Assembly (NCBI GenBank): GCA_963786675.1
Contig: CAWAZY010000006.1
Span: 124,001 to 188,000 of the forward strand
Source of the DNA: JAGVSR01 sp963786675
Lineage (GTDB): Bacteria > Pseudomonadota > Alphaproteobacteria > Rhizobiales > Hyphomicrobiaceae
Direction of reading: 5' to 3'
Length of the DNA: 64,000 nucleotides
Shown: positions 46,895 to 56,160 of the stretch, one piece after another
Position numbering within the stretch: the stretch's first letter is position 1
Layout: the number at the start of each line of letters is the position of its first letter
Made by a program: the position numbers and the translations under genes
Notes under the pieces: model-generated
The model's database searches: none
Seen by the model: the letters and a program-made list of their open reading frames with translations, nothing else
What the model was told of the DNA's origin: nothing

Positions 46895-47136
46895 CGGGGC
46901 GCAGGGTCCCGATAGAAACGCTTTTGTTTTTCAGACAATTCTGTTATCAAGGATTGTCTTTGAAGACTTCGCGGTCTCTCCGGCTGCGAACCTGTGCCGT
47001 AAGCCCCATCGATGCGGGTTGACCCGGCACCTTGAAGCGCGGCGTATGAACTGCGCTCCATTCCCACGATCCCCCACCTTTTGGCGCACGGCCTTTTTGC
47101 GTCCCGCCTCCTGCCGTTGCCGTCGCGGAGCCCCTC
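46895..47136 (+). promoter_or_regulatory. Leader/promoter region of rho
   Basis: 242 bases before the rho start with no gene. It includes the inverted repeat GACAAT (46934-46939) / ATTGTC (46953-46958). A T-rich stretch (cttttgtttttc) lies before it. Rho genes are often autoregulated through their leaders, and this length would allow it, but no attenuator was identified. Confidence 0.4.
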
Positions 47137-48402
47137 ATGAGTGAAGTGAAACTTGAAGACCTGAAGCGCAAAACCCCGACGGAGCTCTTGAGCTTCGCCG
47201 AAGAGGTCGGCGTGGAAAACGCGAGCACGTTGCGCAAGCAGGAATTGATGTTCGCCACGCTGAAGCAGCTGGCGGCCAAGGACATCGACATCACCGGCAT
47301 CGGCGTCGTGGAAGTGCTCCTGGACGGGTTCGGCTTTCTGCGTTCGCCCGATGCGAACTACCTGCCGGGTCCCGACGACATCTACATTTCGCCGAGCCAG
47401 ATCCGCCGCTTTGCCCTGCGCACCGGCGATACGGTGGAAGGCCAGATCCGCAGTCCCAAGGAAGGTGAGCGCTACTTCGCCCTTCTGAAGGTCAACAAGA
47501 TCAACTTCGAGGATCCCGAAGCGACCAAGCACAAGATCCACTTCGACAACCTGACGCCGCTCTATCCAACGCAGTGGCTAAAAATGGAAATCGAAGATCC
47601 GACCATCAAGGACCTTTCCGCTCGCGTTATTGATATCGTTTCCCCGCTCGGCAAGGGCCAGCGCGGCCTCATCGTGGCCCCGCCGCGGACGGGTAAGACG
47701 GTTCTTCTGCAGAATATCGCCCACGCCATCACCGCCAATCATCCCGAGTGCTATCTGATGGTTCTGCTCATCGACGAGCGGCCCGAAGAAGTCACCGACA
47801 TGCAGCGCACGGTGAAGGGCGAGGTCATTTCATCGACGTTCGACGAACCGCCGTCCCGGCACGTGCAGGTTTCCGAAATGGTCATTGAGAAGGCCAAGCG
47901 CCTCGTCGAACATAAGCGCGACGTGGTCATCCTCCTCGACTCGATCACGCGCCTGGGACGTGCCTACAACACGGTCGTGCCGTCTTCCGGCAAGGTTCTG
48001 ACGGGCGGTGTCGATTCCAACGCTTTGCAGCGACCGAAGCGCTTTTTCGGTGCGGCGCGCAACATCGAAGAGGGCGGGTCGCTGACGATCATCGCCACCG
48101 CGCTGGTCGATACCGGTTCGCGCATGGACGAAGTGATCTTCGAAGAATTCAAGGGCACCGGTAACTCGGAAATCATTCTCGACCGCAAGGTTTCCGACAA
48201 GCGCGTGTTCCCGGCTATCGACGTCGCCCGCTCGGGCACGCGCAAGGAAGACCTTCTTGTCCCGAAGGATCAGCTCAAGAAGGTATACGTCTTGCGCCGC
48301 ATTCTGAATCCGATGGGAACGATGGATGCCATCGAGTTCCTGATCGATAAGTTAAAGTCGACCAAGACCAACGGCGAGTTCTTCCAGCAAATGAATACGT
48401 GA
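47137..48402 (+). CDS. rho: Transcription termination factor Rho
   Basis: Hexameric RNA helicase that terminates transcription at C-rich untranslated RNA. The 421-residue protein has the N-terminal Rho domain (VKLEDLKRKTPTELLSFAEE, in part), the cold-shock-like RNA-binding fold around GFGFLRSPDANYL, Walker A APPRTGKTVLL, Walker B MVLLIDERPEEVTDM and the Q/R-loop segment RPKRFFGAARNIEEGGS. Followed by a strong terminator. Confidence 0.97.
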   Translation: MSEVKLEDLKRKTPTELLSFAEEVGVENASTLRKQELMFATLKQLAAKDIDITGIGVVEVLLDGFGFLRSPDANYLPGPDDIYISPSQIRRFALRTGDTVEGQIRSPKEGERYFALLKVNKINFEDPEATKHKIHFDNLTPLYPTQWLKMEIEDPTIKDLSARVIDIVSPLGKGQRGLIVAPPRTGKTVLLQNIAHAITANHPECYLMVLLIDERPEEVTDMQRTVKGEVISSTFDEPPSRHVQVSEMVIEKAKRLVEHKRDVVILLDSITRLGRAYNTVVPSSGKVLTGGVDSNALQRPKRFFGAARNIEEGGSLTIIATALVDTGSRMDEVIFEEFKGTGNSEIILDRKVSDKRVFPAIDVARSGTRKEDLLVPKDQLKKVYVLRRILNPMGTMDAIEFLIDKLKSTKTNGEFFQQMNT

Positions 48403-48444
48403 GGTCAGCGGGGCAGCCCCGCTCACGAGATAGATCAAAAACGA

Positions 48445-48475
48445 AGGGCCGGGATGGCGATCCCGGCCCTTTTTC
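48445..48475. terminator. Intrinsic terminator after rho
   Basis: Perfect 11-bp stem agggccgggat / atcccggccct, loop ggcg, then ttttc; the opposite strand has a T-rich tail as well. It separates rho from the convergent desaturase-like gene. Confidence 0.9.
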
Positions 48476-48495
48476 TTTGCGCGTTGCGTGTCTGT

Positions 48496-49491
48496 CTATT
48501 CAGCAGGATGCATCGTCCCGCCATAGGACTCGCTCTCGGCCTTCTCCTTTTCCGATGGGCGGACAGGCCGCATCGAATAGCGGCGCGGCTCGCCCTTACC
48601 GGGCGTGTAGTAGAATGGAAACAGGAGCTGCTCCCAGTACGACTTAGGGAAGTTCGGGACCTCGTCGATACCCATGTCGTCGGCCGTGATCGGACGCGGC
48701 GGCTCGGGATGATAGGTGCCGAATAGCTTGTCCCAGTGGGAAAAGAACAAGCCGAAATTGCAGTCGCCTTCCTGGCCCCAATTGACGTGATGCAAGTGGT
48801 GGATCTGGCCGATGGCGAGATAGTCGCGGAAGGGTCCGAGTGCATAGGACACGTTGGAGTGCTGCACGATCAGGGTGATTGAGATGGCAAGGCCCAGCAG
48901 CACAGCCACTTCGACGGGCATGCCCATGATGACAAGCGGCATGGTACCGACGATCATATCGATGCTCTGATGCAGCGGATGGCGCACGACGCCATTGAAG
49001 CCATACAGCCTGCCGACTCCGTGGTGCACAGCATGGAGGCGCCACAATGCCGGCAGCCGGTGGCTCAGGTAGTGCATCACCATGAATGCGAAATCGGCAA
49101 TGAGGAACGCCAGCAGGAACTGACCGAGCAGCGGCCAATGCGCTGGCCAAATTCCTTGGAAGGGAAAGAGCCAGGTGATGGTCGGGATCATCAGGATCCC
49201 TTGGATGGTGGAGACTTCGTAGACGATCCAATGCCAGACATTGGTGATTTCATCGTCGTGGTCTTCGTTCCACTGCGAGAACCAGGGCGAGATGCGTTCG
49301 GCGGCAAACGCGGTTCCAATGGCCGTGACGAGTATGGCGGCCATCCAGAAGTAAGAGTGCCCGTTCGCAACGACGTAGTAGCCGGCACCAATAAGGCCGA
49401 ACAGCATGAAGGGCGCGTAGAAATACCGGACGAGAAAGCGAAGCGGATCCATTTCCAAACTCCGATCGACTTTGATTTTCTTGGGCGGCAT
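48496..49491 (-). CDS. Sterol desaturase / fatty acid hydroxylase family protein
   Basis: Diiron membrane oxygenase of the FA-hydroxylase/sterol desaturase superfamily, 331 residues. Histidine clusters lie in MHYLSHRLP, HAVHHG and IGQIHHLHHV, and these ligate the two irons; several membrane segments precede them. The start MPPKKIKVDRS follows ggaagg at about 6 bases. Substrate unknown. It is a leftward gene inserted into the otherwise rightward hemE-rho-mnmE series, with its own -35-like element TTGACA upstream. Confidence 0.88.
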   Translation of the reverse strand: MPPKKIKVDRSLEMDPLRFLVRYFYAPFMLFGLIGAGYYVVANGHSYFWMAAILVTAIGTAFAAERISPWFSQWNEDHDDEITNVWHWIVYEVSTIQGILMIPTITWLFPFQGIWPAHWPLLGQFLLAFLIADFAFMVMHYLSHRLPALWRLHAVHHGVGRLYGFNGVVRHPLHQSIDMIVGTMPLVIMGMPVEVAVLLGLAISITLIVQHSNVSYALGPFRDYLAIGQIHHLHHVNWGQEGDCNFGLFFSHWDKLFGTYHPEPPRPITADDMGIDEVPNFPKSYWEQLLFPFYYTPGKGEPRRYSMRPVRPSEKEKAESESYGGTMHPAE

Positions 49492-49526
49492 CACGAACCT
49501 TCCGCCAGGGTCAACCTTCCTCAATT

Positions 49527-49555
49527 AGTTCAGAGCCGTACATGATATTTGTCAA
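49527..49555 (-). promoter_or_regulatory. Promoter candidate for the desaturase gene
   Basis: On the minus strand a consensus -35 TTGACA (49550-49555) is followed after 17 bases by TGAACT (49527-49532), a poor -10. The predicted transcript start is about 30 bases before the ATG. Confidence 0.45.
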
Positions 49556-49736
49556 CAACTGGTAAGAGGTTGTCTGCTTAACACGCGAAGAAGGTAGATA
49601 GATCCCGATTTGGCCTGATCCAGGTCGTTATTCTGCGGTGCGGCCAGGTGCCGAGTTCGCCGGGTCGTACCTGTTGGGTGGGACCTGTGCGGCCGCGCAT
49701 TCCCAGCGATGATTTTCTCATCTTCCGGTCCCCGCA

Positions 49737-49750
49737 GTTCCCTAGGGAAC
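49737..49750. promoter_or_regulatory. 14-bp palindrome upstream of mnmE
   Basis: GTTCCCTAGGGAAC is perfectly palindromic, with the same size and GTT...AAC ends as the parS core found downstream but a different centre. It may be an operator or chance. Confidence 0.35.
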
Positions 49751-49863
49751 ACGTCCATCCAGTGGAGGTTCCTCCAGCCGCCAGCTGACCCGCCTGCCGT
49801 CGATCTCGCTCTGAAGGTTGGCTCCATGCTAGGCAGTTGGCCTTCCTTACGGCGGACCCGCGT

Positions 49864-51249
49864 ATGCCCTCAGACGGCCGATCCACCATCTATGCACTTT
49901 CAACCGCACCCGGGCGCGCCGGCGTCGCCGTCATTCGCGTGTCCGGTCCTCGTGCCGGGACGCTTTTGAACGTGATGACGCCACCGCGTCCGAAGCCACG
50001 GATGGCCGGACCGCGGACCATTCTCGATCCCCAAAGCGGAGAACCGCTTGATCGCGGGATGGCACTCTGGTTTCCGGGACCGAAGAGTTTCACGGGCGAA
50101 GATGTGGCCGAACTCATGCTGCATGGCGGGCGGGCCGTCGTCGCGTCGGTGCTTGAGGCGATTGACCGGATACCTGGATGCCGGATGGCCGAACCTGGCG
50201 AATTCGTCCGCCGAGCTTTCGAGAACGGCAAACTCGATCTGGCGGAAGCCGAAGGGCTGGCCGATTTGATCGATGCGGAGACCGAGGCGCAACGGCGGCA
50301 GGCGTTGCGCCAAGCCTCCGGGGCCTTGTCGGCCCTGGTCGAAGGTTGGCGCGGGGCCTTGATCGATGCCACCGCCCTGGTCGAAGCCTCTATCGATTTT
50401 TCCGATGAAGCCGACGTGGGCCGCGAGAGCTTCGAGCAGGCGCGCACCATGGTCGTGGCGCTCGAAGCCGCCATCGCGCATCACCTGGACGATGGCCATC
50501 GCGGCGAAATCCTGCGGGATGGTTTCCGGGTTGCGCTTGCCGGCCCGCCCAACGTCGGCAAGTCCAGCCTCCTCAATGCGCTGGCCAGGAGACCGGCGGC
50601 CATTGTTTCGGACGAGGCCGGCACGACGCGGGACGTTATCGAAGTCCGGCTCGACCTAGGCGGCTATCCCGTCATCGTGTCCGACACGGCGGGCTTGCGG
50701 CAAACGGAGATGCGGATCGAGCGGGAGGGAATCCGGCGCACGCTGGAAGCGGCCCGGGCTGCCGATCTGATTTTGTGGCTGGTCGATCCCAAGGTCCCCC
50801 AGGTCCAGCTGACCGAGGACCTAAAGCCCCTGGCTGACCGGGTGCTGCTGGTCCTGAACAAGTCCGATCTGCTGGGCAGCAACCCTCCGCCTGTTTTGCC
50901 CGACGACAGCGTTCTGATCTCGGCGGAGACCGGCGCCGGCGTCCCCGACCTCGTGGCCCGCCTGTCAGCCATCGCACAGGACCGCCTTGACGACACGGGG
51001 GCGGCGCCCGCCTTGACCAACGCGCGGCACCGGGTGCTGGTCGGCGAAGCCCATCGACGTCTGGCCGATTTTCTGAGCGGCGACCCGAATGCTACCGAAT
51101 TGCGGGCGGAGGATTTGCGGCTGGCGGGTCAGGCGCTGGGCAAGTTGACCGGACGTATCGATGTCGAGGATGTGCTGGACCGGATCTTCTCACGCTTCTG
51201 CATCGGCAAATATCGGGCCCCAGTCGGCGGCCCTAGGGGTTTCACGTGA
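49864..51249 (+). CDS. mnmE: tRNA uridine-5-carboxymethylaminomethyl modification GTPase MnmE
   Basis: GTPase that with MnmG installs cmnm5U at tRNA wobble position 34. The start MPSDGRSTIYALSTAPGRA is chosen since the family begins with this TIxAxxTxxG segment; an in-frame TTG at 49837 is the alternative. G-domain motifs are GPPNVGKSS (about 227), DEAGTTRD, DTAGLR and NKSDL. The conserved C-terminal CIGK cysteine is Cys446 in FCIGK, but the protein continues 12 residues further and its stop codon lies inside a parS site. 461 residues. Confidence 0.95.
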   Translation: MPSDGRSTIYALSTAPGRAGVAVIRVSGPRAGTLLNVMTPPRPKPRMAGPRTILDPQSGEPLDRGMALWFPGPKSFTGEDVAELMLHGGRAVVASVLEAIDRIPGCRMAEPGEFVRRAFENGKLDLAEAEGLADLIDAETEAQRRQALRQASGALSALVEGWRGALIDATALVEASIDFSDEADVGRESFEQARTMVVALEAAIAHHLDDGHRGEILRDGFRVALAGPPNVGKSSLLNALARRPAAIVSDEAGTTRDVIEVRLDLGGYPVIVSDTAGLRQTEMRIEREGIRRTLEAARAADLILWLVDPKVPQVQLTEDLKPLADRVLLVLNKSDLLGSNPPPVLPDDSVLISAETGAGVPDLVARLSAIAQDRLDDTGAAPALTNARHRVLVGEAHRRLADFLSGDPNATELRAEDLRLAGQALGKLTGRIDVEDVLDRIFSRFCIGKYRAPVGGPRGFT

Positions 51250-51252
51250 AAC
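51239..51252. other. parS: parS site 1, overlapping the mnmE stop codon
   Basis: GTTTCACGTGAAAC, the perfect 14-bp palindromic core of the ParB site, at the end of mnmE; the TGA stop (51247-51249) is inside it. It is 3.6 kb from parB. Confidence 0.93.
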
Positions 51253-51330
51253 GACTTATTGACCTTTGACGAATTGCCCATGGCGTTTCAGCGCTTTGCA
51301 CGACCGGAATTTCGGCTAGAAGATCGCCCC

Positions 51331-53214
51331 ATGACGCGAGAAGCCGAAGATCAGACCTTTGACGTGATCGTGGTGGGTGGCGGGCACGCGGGCGCGGAAG
51401 CCGCCGCCGCTTCAGCACGCATGGGCGCACGCACGGCGCTTGTCACCCATCGGGCCGCGACGATCGGGGAAATGTCCTGCAACCCGGCTATTGGCGGATT
51501 GGGCAAGGGGCACCTCGTCCGCGAAGTCGATGCCCTCGATGGCCTGATGGGCAGGGTGGCCGACCAAGCCGGGATCCAATTCCGCCTTCTCAATCGGTCC
51601 AGGGGCCCCGCGGTCCAGGGCCCCCGCGCCCAGGCGGATCGCCGCCTCTACCGTGAGGCCATGCAGGCCGCCATTCGGGCCACATCCGGGCTCCACGTGA
51701 TCGAAGGCGCCGTCACGGATTTGGACATAACTGGCGCGCGCGTCACAGGCCTGACCTTGAAGGACGGGCGGCGGCTGACCGCCGGTGCCGTGGTTCTGAC
51801 GACGGGCACCTTCCTCAATGGTCTTATCCACCTGGGTGAAAACCGCATTCCGGCTGGCCGGCACGGAGAGGACCCGGCGGTCGGCTTGTCGGCTCGGCTT
51901 TACGGCCTTGGCCTGGCCATGGGGCGGCTCAAGACCGGAACGCCCGCGCGCTTGGATGGGCGGACGATCAATTGGGACGTGTTGGAACGACAGCCGGGTG
52001 ACGACACGCCCGAGCCCTTTTCGTTTCTCACCGAGCGGATTACGACGCCCCAGATTTCCTGCGCCATCACGGAAACCAACGAAGAGTCGCATGCCATCAT
52101 CCGGGCCAACTTGAGCCGTTCGCCCATGTATTCGGGTCAGATTGAGAGCGTCGGTCCCCGTTACTGCCCATCGATCGAGGATAAGGTCGTCCGCTTTGCG
52201 GGCCGGGCATCGCATCAGATTTTCCTGGAGCCAGAGGGCCTCGACGATCCCACGGTCTACCCCAACGGTATCTCCACCTCGCTGCCGGCCGATGTTCAAG
52301 AGGCGTTTATCCGGACGATTCGGGGCTTGGAAAACGTTGAGATCGTCAGGCCCGGGTACGCCATCGAGTACGACTACGTGGATCCGCGCGAGCTCGAACC
52401 GACACTCGAAGTCCGGCGGCTAAAGGGCCTTTATCTGGCTGGCCAGATCAATGGAACCACCGGCTATGAGGAAGCCGCCGCGCAGGGCCTGATCGCGGGA
52501 CTGAATGCGGCGCTAGCGTCCGGTGGGGGCGCGCGGACTGTCGTCCTGTCGCGTGCGGAGTCCTATACCGGTGTGATGATCGATGACCTGGTGACGCGCG
52601 GCGTGAGCGAGCCCTATCGCATGTTCACGTCGCGGGCCGAGTTCCGGCTCAAATTGCGAGCCGACAATGCCGACCAGCGGCTCACGCCCATTGGTGCCGG
52701 CCTAGGTTGTATCAGCGGTGAACGCACGACGCGGTTCGGCGACAAGATGATGGCGCTGGAGGCCGGCCGTGCTCAGCTGGAAGCCCTGACATTGACGCCC
52801 AACGAGGCGGCGGGGTTTGGTTTGGAGATCAATCGGGATGGCCGTCGCCGGTCGGCGTTCGATCTGCTGGCGTTTCCCGGCGTGGACCTGGCCCGGCTGG
52901 CGGCGATCTGGCCGGTCGTCGGGACGCTGCAGCCGGCCATCGCGGGGCAATTGGAAATCGATGCCCGCTACGCGTCCTATGTGCGGCGGCAGGACGAGGA
53001 CGTCGCGGCCTTGCGGCGTGACGAGGCTGTCGTCATTCCGGATGGGTTCGATTTTGCGGCTATTCCAAGCTTGTCGAACGAAGCCCGGCAGAAGCTGCAA
53101 ACGCACAGGCCCCGCACCCTGGCCCAGGCCGGCCGGATCGACGGCATGACGCCGGCGGCCCTGACCCTGGTTCTGGGCGCCGTGAAGAGGGCCGCGCGGC
53201 GGAAATCAGCCTGA
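51331..53214 (+). CDS. mnmG: tRNA uridine-5-carboxymethylaminomethyl modification enzyme MnmG
   Basis: FAD enzyme that forms the MnmEG complex with the preceding gene. The start MTREAEDQTFDVIVVGGGH is chosen because the FAD motif GGGHAGAEAA follows at once; the frame is open upstream (to 51259), where a MAFQRF start at 51280 is less likely. Downstream are SCNPAIGGLGKGHLVREVDA, in part, and AEFRLKLRADNADQRLTPIG, in part. The C-terminal domain is conserved and the length of 627 residues is normal. Its stop shares one base with rsmG. Confidence 0.95.
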   Translation: MTREAEDQTFDVIVVGGGHAGAEAAAASARMGARTALVTHRAATIGEMSCNPAIGGLGKGHLVREVDALDGLMGRVADQAGIQFRLLNRSRGPAVQGPRAQADRRLYREAMQAAIRATSGLHVIEGAVTDLDITGARVTGLTLKDGRRLTAGAVVLTTGTFLNGLIHLGENRIPAGRHGEDPAVGLSARLYGLGLAMGRLKTGTPARLDGRTINWDVLERQPGDDTPEPFSFLTERITTPQISCAITETNEESHAIIRANLSRSPMYSGQIESVGPRYCPSIEDKVVRFAGRASHQIFLEPEGLDDPTVYPNGISTSLPADVQEAFIRTIRGLENVEIVRPGYAIEYDYVDPRELEPTLEVRRLKGLYLAGQINGTTGYEEAAAQGLIAGLNAALASGGGARTVVLSRAESYTGVMIDDLVTRGVSEPYRMFTSRAEFRLKLRADNADQRLTPIGAGLGCISGERTTRFGDKMMALEAGRAQLEALTLTPNEAAGFGLEINRDGRRRSAFDLLAFPGVDLARLAAIWPVVGTLQPAIAGQLEIDARYASYVRRQDEDVAALRRDEAVVIPDGFDFAAIPSLSNEARQKLQTHRPRTLAQAGRIDGMTPAALTLVLGAVKRAARRKSA

Positions 53215-53903
53215 TGGGCGGGGCGGAGCACCTACAACCCATAGACGGGCCCATAGCGTTTCAGCGTGTTTTCGGCGTTTCACGTGAAACCGTTGATAAA
53301 CTGGCGACTTACGAGTCTCTGCTCAAGCAGTGGCAGAAGGCTGTTCAGCTGGTTGCCCCGAGTACGCTGGGGGGCATTTGGGATCGGCACTTCGCCGATT
53401 CAGCCCAAGTCCTCCCCTTGGCGCCGCCGGAGGCACAAAGCTGGGTGGATCTAGGGTCCGGGGGCGGATTTCCAGGCCTCGTCGTTGCCATTCTGGCGGC
53501 TGGCATGCGCGATCGGGCCACGCCGCTGCGCATGACGCTGATTGAGAGTGATACCCGCAAAGCGGCGTTTCTCCGGGAGGTGGCGCGCCAGACCGGTGTG
53601 ACTGTGGACATCTTGGGTACAAGAATCGAATCACGATCGACTCGCGATAAGGTCGGACGAGTTGAAGTGGTTTCGGCACGCGCACTTGCGCCGCTCACCG
53701 ATCTTTTGGCGTTAGCTCAACCCTTCTGGCTGCCTGCAACGGTTGGCCTCTTCATGAAGGGGCGTGACGTGGAAAGGGACGTGGAGTCGGCGCGGCTGGC
53801 CTGGTCGTTTGATGCGGTTCTCACGCAGAGCCAGACCGACCCGGCGGGCCGCATTGTCTGCGTCCGGAGCCTGAACGCCCTCGCGGGCGAAACGGAAAAT
53901 TGA
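53214..53903 (+). CDS. rsmG: 16S rRNA (guanine527-N7)-methyltransferase RsmG
   Basis: SAM-dependent methyltransferase acting on 16S rRNA position G527. The 229-residue protein has the SAM motif DLGSGGGFPGLV at about residue 80, and AFLREVARQTGV downstream. Its start overlaps the mnmG stop by one base (TGATG). Residues in FGVSRETVDK are encoded by DNA that is itself a parS site. Followed by parA at 24 bases. Confidence 0.94.
   Translation: MGGAEHLQPIDGPIAFQRVFGVSRETVDKLATYESLLKQWQKAVQLVAPSTLGGIWDRHFADSAQVLPLAPPEAQSWVDLGSGGGFPGLVVAILAAGMRDRATPLRMTLIESDTRKAAFLREVARQTGVTVDILGTRIESRSTRDKVGRVEVVSARALAPLTDLLALAQPFWLPATVGLFMKGRDVERDVESARLAWSFDAVLTQSQTDPAGRIVCVRSLNALAGETEN
53277..53290. other. parS: parS site 2, inside the rsmG coding region
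   Basis: A second perfect GTTTCACGTGAAAC core, coding for VSRETV in the N-terminal part of RsmG, 0.65 kb from parA. The spacing and number (two sites within about 2 kb) fit a chromosomal centromere near the origin. Confidence 0.95.
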
Positions 53904-53926
53904 CGCCAAGACGGAGGGAGCGCCCC

Positions 53927-54760
<834 letters not shown>

Positions 54761-54825
54761 GTTTACATACCTTGTGTATCTGCGTTTGAGATGCCGCATA
54801 CGCCCATCAAGAGGTGAAGACAGCT

Positions 54826-55713
54826 ATGAACGTGCCCCTGCAGAAGAGCCGGCTTGGACGAGGACTGGCGTCGCTGATCGGTGATACGCCGACCATCGCC
54901 CCGCGCGGCGCGGCGGAGGGCGAGCAGCGCATCGTGGGGACGGATCAACTGCGCGGCGGACGGTTCAATCCGCGCAAGGATTTCCGCGAGGACGAACTGG
55001 CCGAATTGGCCGAGTCCATCCGGTCCAAGGGACTGGTGCAGCCGATCATCGTGCGGCCGGATCCGGATTCAGAAGGCATGCTCGAGATCGTCGCCGGCGA
55101 GCGCCGCTGGCGCGCCGCGCAGCGAGCTGGTCTGCATACGGTGCCCGTTATCGTGCGCCAGCTGGACGACAAGGAAGTCCTCGAACTTGCGATCATCGAG
55201 AACGTCCAGCGCGCCGATCTCAACGCCATCGAGGAAGCGGGCGGCTATCGCGATCTCATCGAGCGCTTCGGATACAGCCAGGAGCAAGTTTCGGAAATCA
55301 TCGGCAAGAGCCGCAGCCACGTGACGAATACGCTGAGGCTATTGAAGCTGCCGGAAACGGTGCAGGCGATGCTGCAGGCTGGCGCACTGACGGCGGGCCA
55401 TGCGCGGGCGCTGGTGGGGCGCAATGATGCGGAAGCCCTGGCACAGCGGATTGTCGACGAGAGCCTGAATGTCCGTGAGGTGGAGGCCCTGGTACAGGCG
55501 GGACCGATCGGCGAGGCAGGTTCAGGTCCGCGGAAGGTGCGCGACAAGGATCCCGACACGCGGGCGTTCGAGAAGGAACTGACGGAAGCCCTCGGCCTGC
55601 GGGTTGAGATCAAGCGCGGGTCCGGCGAGAGCGGTGTTCTCAGCATCAAATTCGGCAATTTCGACCAGCTCGACTACATTCGTATGCGCCTGACGGGAAT
55701 GACCGGCGGCTGA
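54826..55713 (+). CDS. parB: Chromosome-partitioning protein ParB
   Basis: CTP-dependent parS-binding clamp, 295 residues. The start MNVPLQKSRLGRGLASLIG carries the ParA-stimulating motif LGRGLASL. GERRWRA (residues 91-97) is the CTP/arginine patch, then VQRADLNAIEEA and the helix-turn-helix in YSQEQVSEIIGKSRSHVTN, in part; a C-terminal dimer domain follows. The two parS sites it should bind lie 2-4 kb upstream. Confidence 0.96.
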   Translation: MNVPLQKSRLGRGLASLIGDTPTIAPRGAAEGEQRIVGTDQLRGGRFNPRKDFREDELAELAESIRSKGLVQPIIVRPDPDSEGMLEIVAGERRWRAAQRAGLHTVPVIVRQLDDKEVLELAIIENVQRADLNAIEEAGGYRDLIERFGYSQEQVSEIIGKSRSHVTNTLRLLKLPETVQAMLQAGALTAGHARALVGRNDAEALAQRIVDESLNVREVEALVQAGPIGEAGSGPRKVRDKDPDTRAFEKELTEALGLRVEIKRGSGESGVLSIKFGNFDQLDYIRMRLTGMTGG

Positions 55714-55719
55714 TCCCAT

Positions 55720-55756
55720 TCAAGCGGGATTTGCCACGTCACGGCGTGCCGCTTGA
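55720..55756. terminator. Hairpin after parB
   Basis: 8-bp arms TCAAGCGG and CCGCTTGA with an inner stem-capable loop (cacg / cgtg), 7 bases beyond the parB stop. It lacks a U-run, so it may be a factor-dependent or weak terminator. Confidence 0.4.
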
Positions 55757-55833
55757 CGCGGGCGGCCGTTCCAGGCAATCGCGGAGACGCGCCCGAACCG
55801 GGACGCGGATCGGGTGGCTCAGCGGGAATGCTC

Positions 55834-56160
55834 ATGGCTGATGACGTATTGACAGAGCTGGCGGCGACGATCCGCGCGCGCCGCGCTGCGACCGCCGAAG
55901 CGTCCTACACCCGCCAGCTTCTGGATGGCGGGGCCGAAAAGTGCGCGCGCAAGCTCGGCGAAGAAGCGGTCGAGACAGTGATTGCTGGCGTCTCGCAGGA
56001 CGAGACCGCGCTGAAGGGCGAGGCCGCCGATCTGCTGTTCCACCTTCTGGTGCTGCTGGAAGTGCGTGGTGTGCAGCTGTCCGACGTGCTCCAGGAACTG
56101 GCCTCGCGGCGAGGGCTGTCTGGGCATGCTGAAAAGGCGCGGAGGCCCAAGACGTCGTAA
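55834..56160 (+). CDS. hisE: Phosphoribosyl-ATP pyrophosphatase
   Basis: Second step of histidine synthesis, hydrolysing phosphoribosyl-ATP. The start MADDVLTELAATIRARRA gives 108 residues; the in-frame ATG 6 bases earlier or a longer leader is possible. LGEEAVETVIAG and GEAADLLFHLLVLLEVRG contain the metal-binding acidic residues of the MazG-like HisE fold. The rest of the his genes are absent from this window. Its TAA overlaps the coaA start (TAATG). Confidence 0.93.
   Translation: MADDVLTELAATIRARRAATAEASYTRQLLDGGAEKCARKLGEEAVETVIAGVSQDETALKGEAADLLFHLLVLLEVRGVQLSDVLQELASRRGLSGHAEKARRPKTS

Larger units (their letters stand above)
49492..49863. other. Intergenic region between desaturase gene and mnmE
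   Basis: 372 bases without a gene. It holds the desaturase promoter on the minus strand and, at 49737-49750, a perfect 14-bp palindrome. mnmE starts at 49864. Confidence 0.5.
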
